A program made the position numbers and the translations under genes. Below, piece after piece: positions 57,093 through 64,000 of a stretch of 64,000 nt of DNA. The stretch spans positions 62,001-126,000 of the forward strand of contig JACKMC010000007.1 of NCBI GenBank assembly GCA_024235595.1, written 5' to 3'. The DNA comes from Zoogloeaceae bacterium. Lineage in GTDB: Bacteria > Pseudomonadota > Gammaproteobacteria > Burkholderiales > Rhodocyclaceae. Within the stretch, counting starts at the first letter, position 1; the number at the start of each line of letters is the position of its first letter. The notes below the pieces were generated by a model that ran no database searches, had not been told where the DNA came from, and worked only from the letters and a program-made list of their open reading frames with translations.

Positions 57093-58342
57093 TGATGGCC
57101 CCTGCAGTTGAAGCGGGCTGGCACACACCCGTGCCCGACGATCACCCGGCGGCCGCGCTGCTGTGCGCCGAAGCGGTGCGCAAGCGCTGCGCGACGGTGA
57201 GCTCCGCGGTGGTGGGCGGACGCTCGCCCTTCTTCGAGTGGCATGCCGAGGCACTGCCCGAAACCGCACTCTACGTGGCCGATACCATCCGTCTCGACTA
57301 TCCGGACCTCGATGTCCCCTACCACAGCCGCTGGCGGCACTTCGAGGTCGGCGGGGTGGATCGCTGGCAGGCCCTTGCCGGCGAGTTGCTGAACGGCGAC
57401 CGGCTCGAGGCCGCGCGAGTCGCGGTCGACCTGGTGATCCCCAGCGTACTGCTCGACGCCGGCGCCGGTCCCGCGTGGCGCTTCCGCGACAAGGCCAGCG
57501 GACAGCTGCTGGCCCGCTCCGAAGGTCTCGGCGTGGCAAGCCTCGCGCTCTTCGCCGGTGGCGCCTTCTCGTCCGATCCGGCCCGCCCGCTGCGCAGCGA
57601 CGCCGCGGCACTCGCTCGGTTCGACGAGTCACGCCTGGCAGCCGATTTCCAGGTCCGCGCGGACAATCCGCTGGTCGGACTCGGCGGCCGGGCCGGCCTG
57701 CTGCGTCGCCTGGGCGAGGTGGTCGGCGCGACGCCCGCGGTGTTCGGGGAGCCGGCACGACTTGGCAACCTCGTCGACTACTTTCTCATCCACGCCGGCG
57801 AAGGTCGCATCCGCGCCGGCGCGGTGCTGGCCACCCTGCTCAGGGCACTCGGACCGGTATGGCCGGGGCGTATCAGGCTGCAGGGCATCGCGCTGGGCGA
57901 TTGCTGGCAACACCCGGCCCTCGACGACGAGTTGCTGCCCTTTCACAAGCTCACCCAGTGGCTCACCTATTCGCTGCTCGAACCGCTCGAGCTCGCCGGC
58001 CTCGAAGTCACCGGGCTGGACGCGCTGACCGGCCTGCCCGAGTACCGCAATGGCGGCCTGCTGCTGGACTTCGGGATCATCCGCCCACGCAATCCCGAGT
58101 TCTGGCGCACCCGCTGGCGTGTCGACGCCACTGCCATCGTCGAGTGGCGGGCCCTCACCGTGAGCACCCTCGATGAACTCGCCGAGCGAGTGCGGGCCGA
58201 GCTGGGCGTCGACACCGCGGCCTTCCCGCTGGCGCGGGTGCTGCAGGGCGGCACCTGGTCGGCGGGCCGGCGCATCGCGGCGCAGCGCCGCGAAGGCGGC
58301 CCGCCACCGATCGACATCGTCAGCGACGGCACCGTGTTCTGA
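57089..58342 (+). CDS. urc4: DUF1688 / URC4-like protein (uracil catabolism)
   Basis: A 417-residue cytosolic protein of the DUF1688 family, whose eukaryotic member URC4 is required for uracil degradation in Lachancea kluyveri. Conserved stretches include HSRWRHFEVGGVDRW, DLVIPSVLLDAGAG, SEGLGVASLALFAGGAFSSD, KLTQWLTYSLLEPLE and GLTGLPEYRNGGLLLD. The enzymatic step is not established. The start overlaps the URC1-like stop codon, so the two are translationally coupled and probably act together. Three consecutive ATGs at the start leave one or two codons of ambiguity. Confidence 0.9.
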   Translation: MMMAPAVEAGWHTPVPDDHPAAALLCAEAVRKRCATVSSAVVGGRSPFFEWHAEALPETALYVADTIRLDYPDLDVPYHSRWRHFEVGGVDRWQALAGELLNGDRLEAARVAVDLVIPSVLLDAGAGPAWRFRDKASGQLLARSEGLGVASLALFAGGAFSSDPARPLRSDAAALARFDESRLAADFQVRADNPLVGLGGRAGLLRRLGEVVGATPAVFGEPARLGNLVDYFLIHAGEGRIRAGAVLATLLRALGPVWPGRIRLQGIALGDCWQHPALDDELLPFHKLTQWLTYSLLEPLELAGLEVTGLDALTGLPEYRNGGLLLDFGIIRPRNPEFWRTRWRVDATAIVEWRALTVSTLDELAERVRAELGVDTAAFPLARVLQGGTWSAGRRIAAQRREGGPPPIDIVSDGTVF

Positions 58343-58374
58343 ACGCCCGCCCGCAATTCCAGGGAGAAATCGGC

Positions 58375-59007
58375 ATGCACCCGAACGTCCACGTGATCGA
58401 CCACCCGCTGCTGCAGCACAAGCTCACCATCGTGCGCAGATCCGACACCACCACCGACAACTTCCGCCGCCTGGTTCGCGAGATCGCATCGATGATGGCT
58501 TACGAAGCGACCCGCGACCTGCCGACCGAACCAGTCTCGATCAACACTCCGGTGGCGAGCTGCGAAGCGCCGATGATCAGCGGCAAGAAGCTGTGCCTGG
58601 TATCCATCCTGCGCGCCGGCAACGGCATGCTCGACGGCATGATAGACCTCCTGCCCGGCGCCCGCGTCGGCCACGTCGGCCTGTATCGCGACCCCCACAC
58701 ACTCGAGGCGATCGAGTACTACTACAAGGTGCCCGACGATATCGAGGATCGCCTGGTGATCGTGGTGGACCCGATGCTCGCCACCGGGAACTCGGCCAGC
58801 GCCGCCCTCTCGCGATTGAAGGAGGACGGCGTCACCAGCCTCAAGTTCGTGTGCCTGCTGGCGGCCCCCGAGGGACTCGCGGCGCTGGTCCGGCAACACC
58901 CGGACGTGCCGGTCACCACCGGCGCGATCGACAGCCACCTCAACGACCACGGCTACATCGTGCCCGGGCTGGGCGACGCCGGCGACCGGATCTTCGGCAC
59001 CCAATGA
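58375..59007 (+). CDS. upp: Uracil phosphoribosyltransferase
   Basis: Makes UMP from uracil and PRPP; in the URC route this is the entry step. The 210 residues start MHPNVHVIDHPLLQHKLTIV and contain the PRPP loop DPMLATGNSASAALSRLK and the uracil-binding C-terminal GDAGDRIFGTQ. AGGGAGA lies about 9 nt upstream. It is the third gene of the pyrimidine operon and overlaps the TetR gene (ATGA). Confidence 0.97.
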   Translation: MHPNVHVIDHPLLQHKLTIVRRSDTTTDNFRRLVREIASMMAYEATRDLPTEPVSINTPVASCEAPMISGKKLCLVSILRAGNGMLDGMIDLLPGARVGHVGLYRDPHTLEAIEYYYKVPDDIEDRLVIVVDPMLATGNSASAALSRLKEDGVTSLKFVCLLAAPEGLAALVRQHPDVPVTTGAIDSHLNDHGYIVPGLGDAGDRIFGTQ

Positions 59008-59702
59008 CGCCGCGTTCCGGGCCCGCCCCGCAGCTGGCCGCGCGCCCCAAGGGCCGGGTGCGCCGCCAACAGGAAAGCGCGATCCTCAAAGCCGCCGAGC
59101 GGGTCTTCGCGCGTACCGGCTTCGAAGGCGGGACGATGACCGAGATCGCCTCGCTGGCGGGTTTGCCGAAAGCCAACCTGCACTACTACTTCCGCTGCAA
59201 GGACGAACTCTATCGTGCTGTTCTCGACAACATCCTGTCGCTGTGGCTCGCCGAAACCGAGGTCATCACGATCGATGCCGATCCGGCCAGCGCCCTCAGC
59301 GCCTACGTGGCCGCCAAGATGCGCCTCTCCGCCACGCGGCCCGATGCCTCGCGGGTGTTCGCCAACGAAGTCATCCACGGCGCCACCCGCATCGGCGGTT
59401 TTCTGCGCGATGAACTCAGCAGCGTGGTCGCACAGCGCGCGTTGGTGATCGACCAATGGGCCTCCGAAGGACGGATCGCGCCGATCGACGCCACCCACCT
59501 GTTCTTCACCATCTGGGCGGCGACCCAGACCTACGCGGACTTCGAAAGCCAGGTCTGCGCGGTGCTCGGCAAGACGCGTCTCGGCAAGGCCGACCTCGTT
59601 CGGGCCTCGGCCCATGTCACCACCGTGGTGCTGCGCAGTTGTGGGCTCCCCTGCGCAGGCGCCGGCCCTGCCACACCTCCCCTGCCATCCATCTCTCACT
59701 GA
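59004..59702 (+). CDS. TetR-family regulator with RutR-like C-terminal domain
   Basis: A 232-residue regulator with an N-terminal TetR helix-turn-helix (about residues 22-68; ILKAAERVFARTGFEGGTMTEIASLAGLPKANLHYYF). The C-terminal ligand domain resembles RutR/YcdC (FANEVIHGATRIGGFL; LFFTIWAATQTYADFESQV). RutR senses uracil and thymine. The position inside the operon and the RutR-like box at 55818-55833 suggest it represses the operon until a pyrimidine base accumulates. Confidence 0.9.
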   Translation: MTPRSGPAPQLAARPKGRVRRQQESAILKAAERVFARTGFEGGTMTEIASLAGLPKANLHYYFRCKDELYRAVLDNILSLWLAETEVITIDADPASALSAYVAAKMRLSATRPDASRVFANEVIHGATRIGGFLRDELSSVVAQRALVIDQWASEGRIAPIDATHLFFTIWAATQTYADFESQVCAVLGKTRLGKADLVRASAHVTTVVLRSCGLPCAGAGPATPPLPSISH

Positions 59703-59714
59703 AAGAGGCCTTCA

Positions 59715-60710
59715 ATGACCCGCTCCATTCGCCGTCGCCTGCTCGCCACCGGCCTCGCCCTCGCCGCGAGCAGCCTTCTTCCGTTCCCTGCCGCCGCGGC
59801 CTCGAAGATCAAGGTCGCGGCGATCTACACCGTACCGGTCGAACAGCAGTGGGTGTCGCGCATCCACAAGGCGCTCGAAGCGGCCAAGGCACGCAACGAG
59901 ATCGATTACGTGTTCTCCGAAAACGTCGCCAACGCCGACTACGAGCGGGTGATGCGCCAGTATGCGGAATCGGGCAACACGCTCATCGTCGGCGAGGCCT
60001 TCGCGGTCGAAGCAGCCGCCAGAAAGGTCGCCCGCGACTACCCCGGGACGGCCTTCCTGCTGGGTTCCTCGGGCAAGGCGCAGGCGCCCAACTTCTCGGT
60101 CTTCGACAACTACATCCAGGAGCCGGCCTACCTCACCGGCATGATCGCGGGCGGCATCAGCAAGTCCGGCAAGATCGGCATGGTCGGCGGCTATCCGATA
60201 CCCGAAGTAAACCGCCTGATGCATGCCTTCATGGCCGGCGCTCTCGAGGTCAATCCCAAGGTGAGCTTCACGGTCAGCTTCATCGGCTCGTGGTTCGATC
60301 CTCCCAAGGCCAAGGAAGCCGCCTTCGCGATGATCGACAAGGGCGTCGACGTGCTCTACGCGGAGCGCTTCGGTGTCTCCGATGCGGCCAGGGAGCGCGG
60401 CGTGCTGGCGATCGGCAACGTCATCGACACCCAGCCGCAATACCCTGACACCGTGGTCGCCTCGGCTCTGTGGCACATGGAGCCGACGGTGAGCGCGGCG
60501 ATCGCCGCCGTGCGCGCGGGCAAGTTCGTGGCCGAGGACTACGGCAAGTACTCGACACAGCGATTCGGAGGTGCTTCGCTGGCACCGCTGGGCACCTTCG
60601 AGAAGAAGATCCCCGCCGCGCTGATGGCAAAGGTCAAGGCCAGGGAGAAGGCCATTCTCGAAGGCAGCTTCATCGTCAAGGTGGTCGAAACCGAGCCAAA
60701 GTCGAATTGA
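59715..60710 (+). CDS. BMP-family ABC transporter substrate-binding protein
   Basis: A 331-residue periplasmic protein of the basic-membrane-protein (PnrA/BmpD-like) family that binds nucleosides or nucleobases. A cleavable signal peptide (about residues 1-28, AAAAS) without a lipobox Cys is followed by SKIKVAAIYTVPVEQQWVSRI and GMVGGYPIPEVNRLMHAFMAGA. Followed by an ATPase and two permeases, it forms a nucleoside-type importer. Linked to uracil catabolism, the likely ligands are pyrimidine nucleosides or uracil. Confidence 0.92.
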   Translation: MTRSIRRRLLATGLALAASSLLPFPAAAASKIKVAAIYTVPVEQQWVSRIHKALEAAKARNEIDYVFSENVANADYERVMRQYAESGNTLIVGEAFAVEAAARKVARDYPGTAFLLGSSGKAQAPNFSVFDNYIQEPAYLTGMIAGGISKSGKIGMVGGYPIPEVNRLMHAFMAGALEVNPKVSFTVSFIGSWFDPPKAKEAAFAMIDKGVDVLYAERFGVSDAARERGVLAIGNVIDTQPQYPDTVVASALWHMEPTVSAAIAAVRAGKFVAEDYGKYSTQRFGGASLAPLGTFEKKIPAALMAKVKAREKAILEGSFIVKVVETEPKSN

Positions 60711-60712
60711 CG

Positions 60713-62266
60713 GTGAGCGCCGGCCAGGCCCTGCCCGCGTTGCGGCTCACGGGCATCTCCAAGCGCTTCGGCAGCCTCGTCGCCAACGCCGATATCGACC
60801 TCGAGCTGGCGCCGGGCGAGGTGCTCGCGCTGCTGGGCGAGAACGGGGCCGGCAAGAGTACCCTGGTGAGCATCCTGTTCGGCCACTACCTTGCTGACAG
60901 CGGCCGCATCGAAGTTTTCGGCCAGCCGCTGCCGCCCGGTGATCCGGCGGCCGCGCTGGCGGCCGGCATCGGCATGGTGCACCAGCACTTCACGCTGGCC
61001 GACAACCTCAGCGTGCTCGACAACGTGATGCTCGGCTCCGAGCCTTTGTGGCAAGCCTTTTCGCGACGCCGCGCGGGGCGCGCGAAACTGCTCGACACCG
61101 CCACCCGCTTCGGTCTCGCCATCGACCCGGAGGCCAGCGTCGGCCGCCTCTCGGTGGGCGAGCGCCAGCGGGTCGAGATCCTCAAGGCCCTGTGGCGCGG
61201 CGCCCGCATCCTGATCCTCGACGAACCGACCGCAGTGCTCACCCCGCAGGAGAGCGAACAGCTCTTCGAGACCCTCTCGGTACTGGTGCGCGAGGGGCTC
61301 TCACTGGTCTTCATCAGCCACAAGCTCGCTGAGGTCCTGCGCGTCTGCGACCGGGTGGCGGTGCTGCGCGCCGGTCGGCTTGTGGCGGAACGCCCCGCGC
61401 GGGGCACCAGCCGTGCCGAACTTGCCGAACTGATGGTCGGCCGCAGCGTGCAGGCCCCCACGCGGCTGCGCCGCGCGCCCGGCGAGGTCGTCCTCGATAT
61501 CGACCAGGTCAGCACCCCGGCCGGGCGACACGGACGGCTCGACAACACCAGCCTGCAGGTTCGGGCCGGCGAGATCGTGGCGATCGCCGGCGTGGCCGGC
61601 AACGGCCAGCAAGCGCTCGCCGGGCTGGCCTGCGGCCTCGCCACGGCGCGGCGTGGCCGCGTCACCGTCACCGGCGAAGCGCTGCCGGCCAGACCGCGCG
61701 CGTGGATCTCGCGCAAGGTGGCGCGAATACCCGAGGACCGCCACGCGGTGGGGGTGATCGGCGACCTCACGGTGTGGGAGAACGCCGTTTCCGAACGCCT
61801 GCACACGCCCTCATTCTCGCGCTTCGGCTGGATCCGCCGTGCCGCCGCGCGCGCCTTCGCCATATCGCTGGTGGAAGGCTTCGACATCCGCCTGTCGGGC
61901 ATCGAGGTGCCGGCGCGCACGCTCTCGGGCGGCAACATGCAAAAACTCGTTCTCGCCCGCGCGCTGGCGGTTGGTGGCAGCGAAGCGCCCGTGTTGATCG
62001 TCGCCAACCAGCCGACCTGGGGGCTGGACATCGGCGCCGTCGCCGAGATCCATCGCAAGCTGCTGGAGGCCGCCGCCGCAGGCGCCGCGGTGCTCGTGAT
62101 CTCCGAGGATCTGGACGAGATCATGACCATCGCCGATCGTGTCGCGGCGATCTTCAAGGGTCGCCTGAGTGCCGCGCTTCCGGTCGAGGAATGGACTCCC
62201 GGAAAGTTGGGCCTGGCGATGGCCGGCACATCGCCGGACGCCGCGGAGCACATCGATGCGGCTTGA
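60713..62266 (+). CDS. Nucleoside-type ABC transporter ATPase (two ABC domains)
   Basis: A 517-residue cytosolic ATPase with two fused ABC domains, as in BMP-type nucleoside importers. Domain 1: Walker A GENGAGKST, signature LSVGERQRVEIL, Walker B ILILDEPTAVL. Domain 2: a degenerate P loop (GVAGNGQQ), signature LSGGNMQKLVLARAL and a Walker B ending NQPTWGLD, the usual asymmetric arrangement. The start is GTG at 60713 or TTG at 60707, which overlaps the binding-protein stop; neither has a strong ribosome site. Overlaps the permease gene by 11 bp. Confidence 0.93.
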   Translation: MSAGQALPALRLTGISKRFGSLVANADIDLELAPGEVLALLGENGAGKSTLVSILFGHYLADSGRIEVFGQPLPPGDPAAALAAGIGMVHQHFTLADNLSVLDNVMLGSEPLWQAFSRRRAGRAKLLDTATRFGLAIDPEASVGRLSVGERQRVEILKALWRGARILILDEPTAVLTPQESEQLFETLSVLVREGLSLVFISHKLAEVLRVCDRVAVLRAGRLVAERPARGTSRAELAELMVGRSVQAPTRLRRAPGEVVLDIDQVSTPAGRHGRLDNTSLQVRAGEIVAIAGVAGNGQQALAGLACGLATARRGRVTVTGEALPARPRAWISRKVARIPEDRHAVGVIGDLTVWENAVSERLHTPSFSRFGWIRRAAARAFAISLVEGFDIRLSGIEVPARTLSGGNMQKLVLARALAVGGSEAPVLIVANQPTWGLDIGAVAEIHRKLLEAAAAGAAVLVISEDLDEIMTIADRVAAIFKGRLSAALPVEEWTPGKLGLAMAGTSPDAAEHIDAA

Positions 62267-63320
62267 GGCACGAAGCGCAAGCTCGCGCATGGCGCAGTTG
62301 CTGGCACCCTTCGCCGCAGTCCTGATCACGCTGCTGGTGTGCGCACTGCTGGTTGCCTGGGCCGGCGCGCCGGTCGGCCGCACCTATGCGCTGCTCTTCG
62401 AAGGCGCCTTCGGTTCGCGCTTCGCACTCTCGGAGACGCTCACCCGGGCCACCCCGCTGGTCCTCACCGGGCTCGCCGCGGCGGTCGCGTTCCGGGCCGG
62501 CTTCTACAATATCGGCGCCGAGGGGCAGCTCTATGTCGGCGCGCTTGCAGCGGTCGCGGTCGGCGCACAGGGCGGCAGCCTCGAGGCGCTGCCACCGACG
62601 CTGCGCTTCGTGCTGATGATGCTGGCGGGCGCCGCCGCGGGGGCTCTGATGCTGGCCGGCCCGGCCCTGCTCAAGATACGCTTCGGGGTCGACGAAGTGG
62701 TAACCACGCTGCTGCTCAACTTCATCGCCCTGTTGTTCGTCTCGATGATGCTCGACGGACCGATGAAGGATCCGCTGGCGATGGGCTGGCCACAGTCCGC
62801 CGCGCTCGATCCGCAACTCGAGCTGTCGCGGCTGATGGCGCGCTCCAGGGTGCATAGCGGCCTCCTCCTTGCCTGCGTGCTGGCGCTCGCGATATGGATC
62901 GTGGAGCGCTTCACCACCTTCGGCTTCGCCCTGCGTGCCGTCGGTGCGAATGCCCGTGCGGCGGCCTTCGCGGGCCTTCCGGTGGCCCGCACGCTGATCC
63001 TCGGCGCGCTGCTATCCGGGGCGCTGGCAGGGCTCGCGGGCGTTGGCGAAGTTGCCGGGCGCACCAGCTACCTGACCCTCGACATGTCGCCGGGCTATGG
63101 CTATTCGGGCATCGTCATCGCCATGCTGGCGGGGCTCAATCCGCTCGGCGTGATCCTGGCCGCAATCTTTGTCGCCAGCGTGCTGGTCGGCGCCGACAGC
63201 ATGAGCCGCGCTGTCGGGGTACCCAACTATCTGGCCGATGTGATCGTCGCCACCTCGCTGCTGGCCATCCTCGTGGCGGGCCTGTTCACCCGATACCGCA
63301 TTCGCTGGAGCAGCCGATGA
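62256..63320 (+). CDS. Nucleoside-type ABC transporter permease 1
   Basis: A 354-residue integral membrane protein of the BPD_transp_2 family (NupB/YufP-like), with 8-10 predicted helices. Family features include FRAGFYNIGAEGQLYVGALA, KIRFGVDEVVTTLLLNFIAL and GYGYSGIVIAMLAGLNPLG. The start at 62256 overlaps the ATPase end; a second ATG (MAQLLAPF) 11 codons later is possible. Coupled to permease 2 by an ATGA overlap. Confidence 0.93.
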   Translation: MRLEARSASSRMAQLLAPFAAVLITLLVCALLVAWAGAPVGRTYALLFEGAFGSRFALSETLTRATPLVLTGLAAAVAFRAGFYNIGAEGQLYVGALAAVAVGAQGGSLEALPPTLRFVLMMLAGAAAGALMLAGPALLKIRFGVDEVVTTLLLNFIALLFVSMMLDGPMKDPLAMGWPQSAALDPQLELSRLMARSRVHSGLLLACVLALAIWIVERFTTFGFALRAVGANARAAAFAGLPVARTLILGALLSGALAGLAGVGEVAGRTSYLTLDMSPGYGYSGIVIAMLAGLNPLGVILAAIFVASVLVGADSMSRAVGVPNYLADVIVATSLLAILVAGLFTRYRIRWSSR

Positions 63321-64000
63321 GCGAGCTCTACGACATCGTCGCCTCGAGCGCCTTCTGGATTGCGGTGCTGCGCATCGCCACGCCACTGATATTCGGTACC
63401 CTCGGGGTGCTGCTGTGCGAGCGAGCCGGCGTACTCAACCTGGGCATCGAGGGCATCATGGTGGCAGGCGCATTCACCGGCTGGCTGGCCGTCTTCCAGG
63501 GTGCAGACCTGTGGACCGGGGTGCTGGTAGCGGCGATGGTCGGCGCGCTGCTGGGGCTGGTGCATGCCAGCCTCACGGTGTGGCTCGGTGTGTCGCAACA
63601 TGTCTCGGGGCTGGGGCTCACGCTGCTGGCCGCCAGTCTCGCCGCCTACGCCTACCGGGTGAGCTTCCCCACGGTGAGCAGCCCGCCCACGATCGAAGCC
63701 TTCGCGCCACTCGAGGCCTTGTCGGCGGTCCCGCTGATCGGGCCGGCGCTCGGCGCGCAGACCGCGATGACGATCCTGGCCCTGATGCTGGTGCCGATCG
63801 TCGGCTGGACATTGCAGCGCACCCCGGCCGGACTGGCGGTGCGCATGGCCGGCGAGAACCCCGCCGCAGTCGAGGCACAGGGCCTCAGCGTGCTGGCGGT
63901 GCGCACCAGCGCAGTCATGGCGGGCTCCGCGCTGATGGGCGTGGCCGGCGCCTTCCTCACCCTGTCGGCCTTCAACGCGTTCTTCTTCAACATGGTGAAC
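63317..64000 (+). CDS. Nucleoside-type ABC transporter permease 2 (cut by window edge)
   Basis: The first 228 residues of a second BPD_transp_2 permease (NupC/YufQ-like). They include TPLIFGTLGVLLCERAGVLNLGIEGIM and GLAVRMAGENPAAVEAQGLSV, typical of the smaller permease in BMP transporters. The stop codon lies beyond position 64000, so further operon genes may follow. Start ATG 63317 overlaps the permease 1 stop. Confidence 0.92.
   Translation, partial: MSELYDIVASSAFWIAVLRIATPLIFGTLGVLLCERAGVLNLGIEGIMVAGAFTGWLAVFQGADLWTGVLVAAMVGALLGLVHASLTVWLGVSQHVSGLGLTLLAASLAAYAYRVSFPTVSSPPTIEAFAPLEALSAVPLIGPALGAQTAMTILALMLVPIVGWTLQRTPAGLAVRMAGENPAAVEAQGLSVLAVRTSAVMAGSALMGVAGAFLTLSAFNAFFFNMVN

Noticed and set aside
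1..64000. Insertion sequences, prophage genes, CRISPR arrays, rRNA operons or a replication origin
   Set aside because: No transposase, integrase, phage structural gene, spaced direct repeats, rRNA sequence or DnaA-box cluster was recognised on either strand.

Overview
This 64 kb, high-GC window is a chromosomal segment of a betaproteobacterium. The best guess is a Rhodocyclales/Zoogloeaceae relative (Azoarcus/Thauera-like). This rests on gene order (ndk-rlmN-pilF-rodZ-ispG-hisS-yfgM-bamB-der-hfq-hflXKC-DUF2065-hisZ-purA-rnr), on HisZ, AmgK/MurU and DUF2189 proteins, and on the mix of TRAP and PQQ-dehydrogenase metabolism. The genus is inference. I see no insertion sequences, prophage, CRISPR array or replication origin.

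Region 1 (1-17106, mostly minus strand) is housekeeping: nucleotide kinase, rRNA/tRNA methylation, isoprenoid and histidine/adenine synthesis, outer-membrane assembly, ribosome GTPases, Hfq and the HflKC membrane protease regulators. Two tandem tRNA-Leu(CAG) genes lie on the opposite strand between purA and rnr, each with its own promoter and terminator. Region 2 (17189-23345) is a C4-dicarboxylate TRAP transporter operon (dctP-terminator-dctQ-dctM) divergent from its likely two-component regulator (DctS/DctR-like). Region 3 (23320-41132) is again mainly housekeeping: tilS, accA, purC, oligopeptidase A, exonuclease III, a Crp/Fnr-type regulator with a DUF2892 protein, the lptD-surA-pdxA-patatin-rsmA operon, and the amgK-murU cell-wall recycling pair.

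Region 4 (41163-51310) is an alcohol-oxidation island. A periplasmic PQQ-dependent alcohol dehydrogenase carries the Asp-x-Asp signature of lanthanide-using enzymes and is followed by a cytochrome c. Divergent from it runs a seven-gene operon: SoxYZ-like carrier, quinoprotein-relay metallohydrolase, TonB-like protein, TonB-dependent receptor, MoxY-like sensor kinase, LuxR-type regulator and an SRPBCC protein. The 383-bp divergent region holds two facing sigma-54 (-24/-12) promoter matches and a 36-bp dyad whose core recurs in a second dyad. Region 5 (51333-55635) has a GDT1/UPF0016 putative manganese exporter behind a yybP-ykoY-type Mn riboswitch, a large NosR-like flavin/iron-sulfur membrane protein with no nos genes nearby, a YbaK-like deacylase and a secreted protein of unknown function.

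Region 6 (55818-64000, running off the right edge) looks like a complete pyrimidine salvage/catabolism operon. It has a URC1-like GTP-cyclohydrolase-II homologue, a URC4 (DUF1688) protein, uracil phosphoribosyltransferase, a RutR-like TetR regulator and a BMP-family nucleoside ABC transporter. A RutR-like 16-bp operator lies just upstream of the first start codon. This is a bacterial version of the URC uracil-degradation route first described in yeast. Together with the sigma-54/lanthanide-type quinoprotein island it is the most interesting part of the window.
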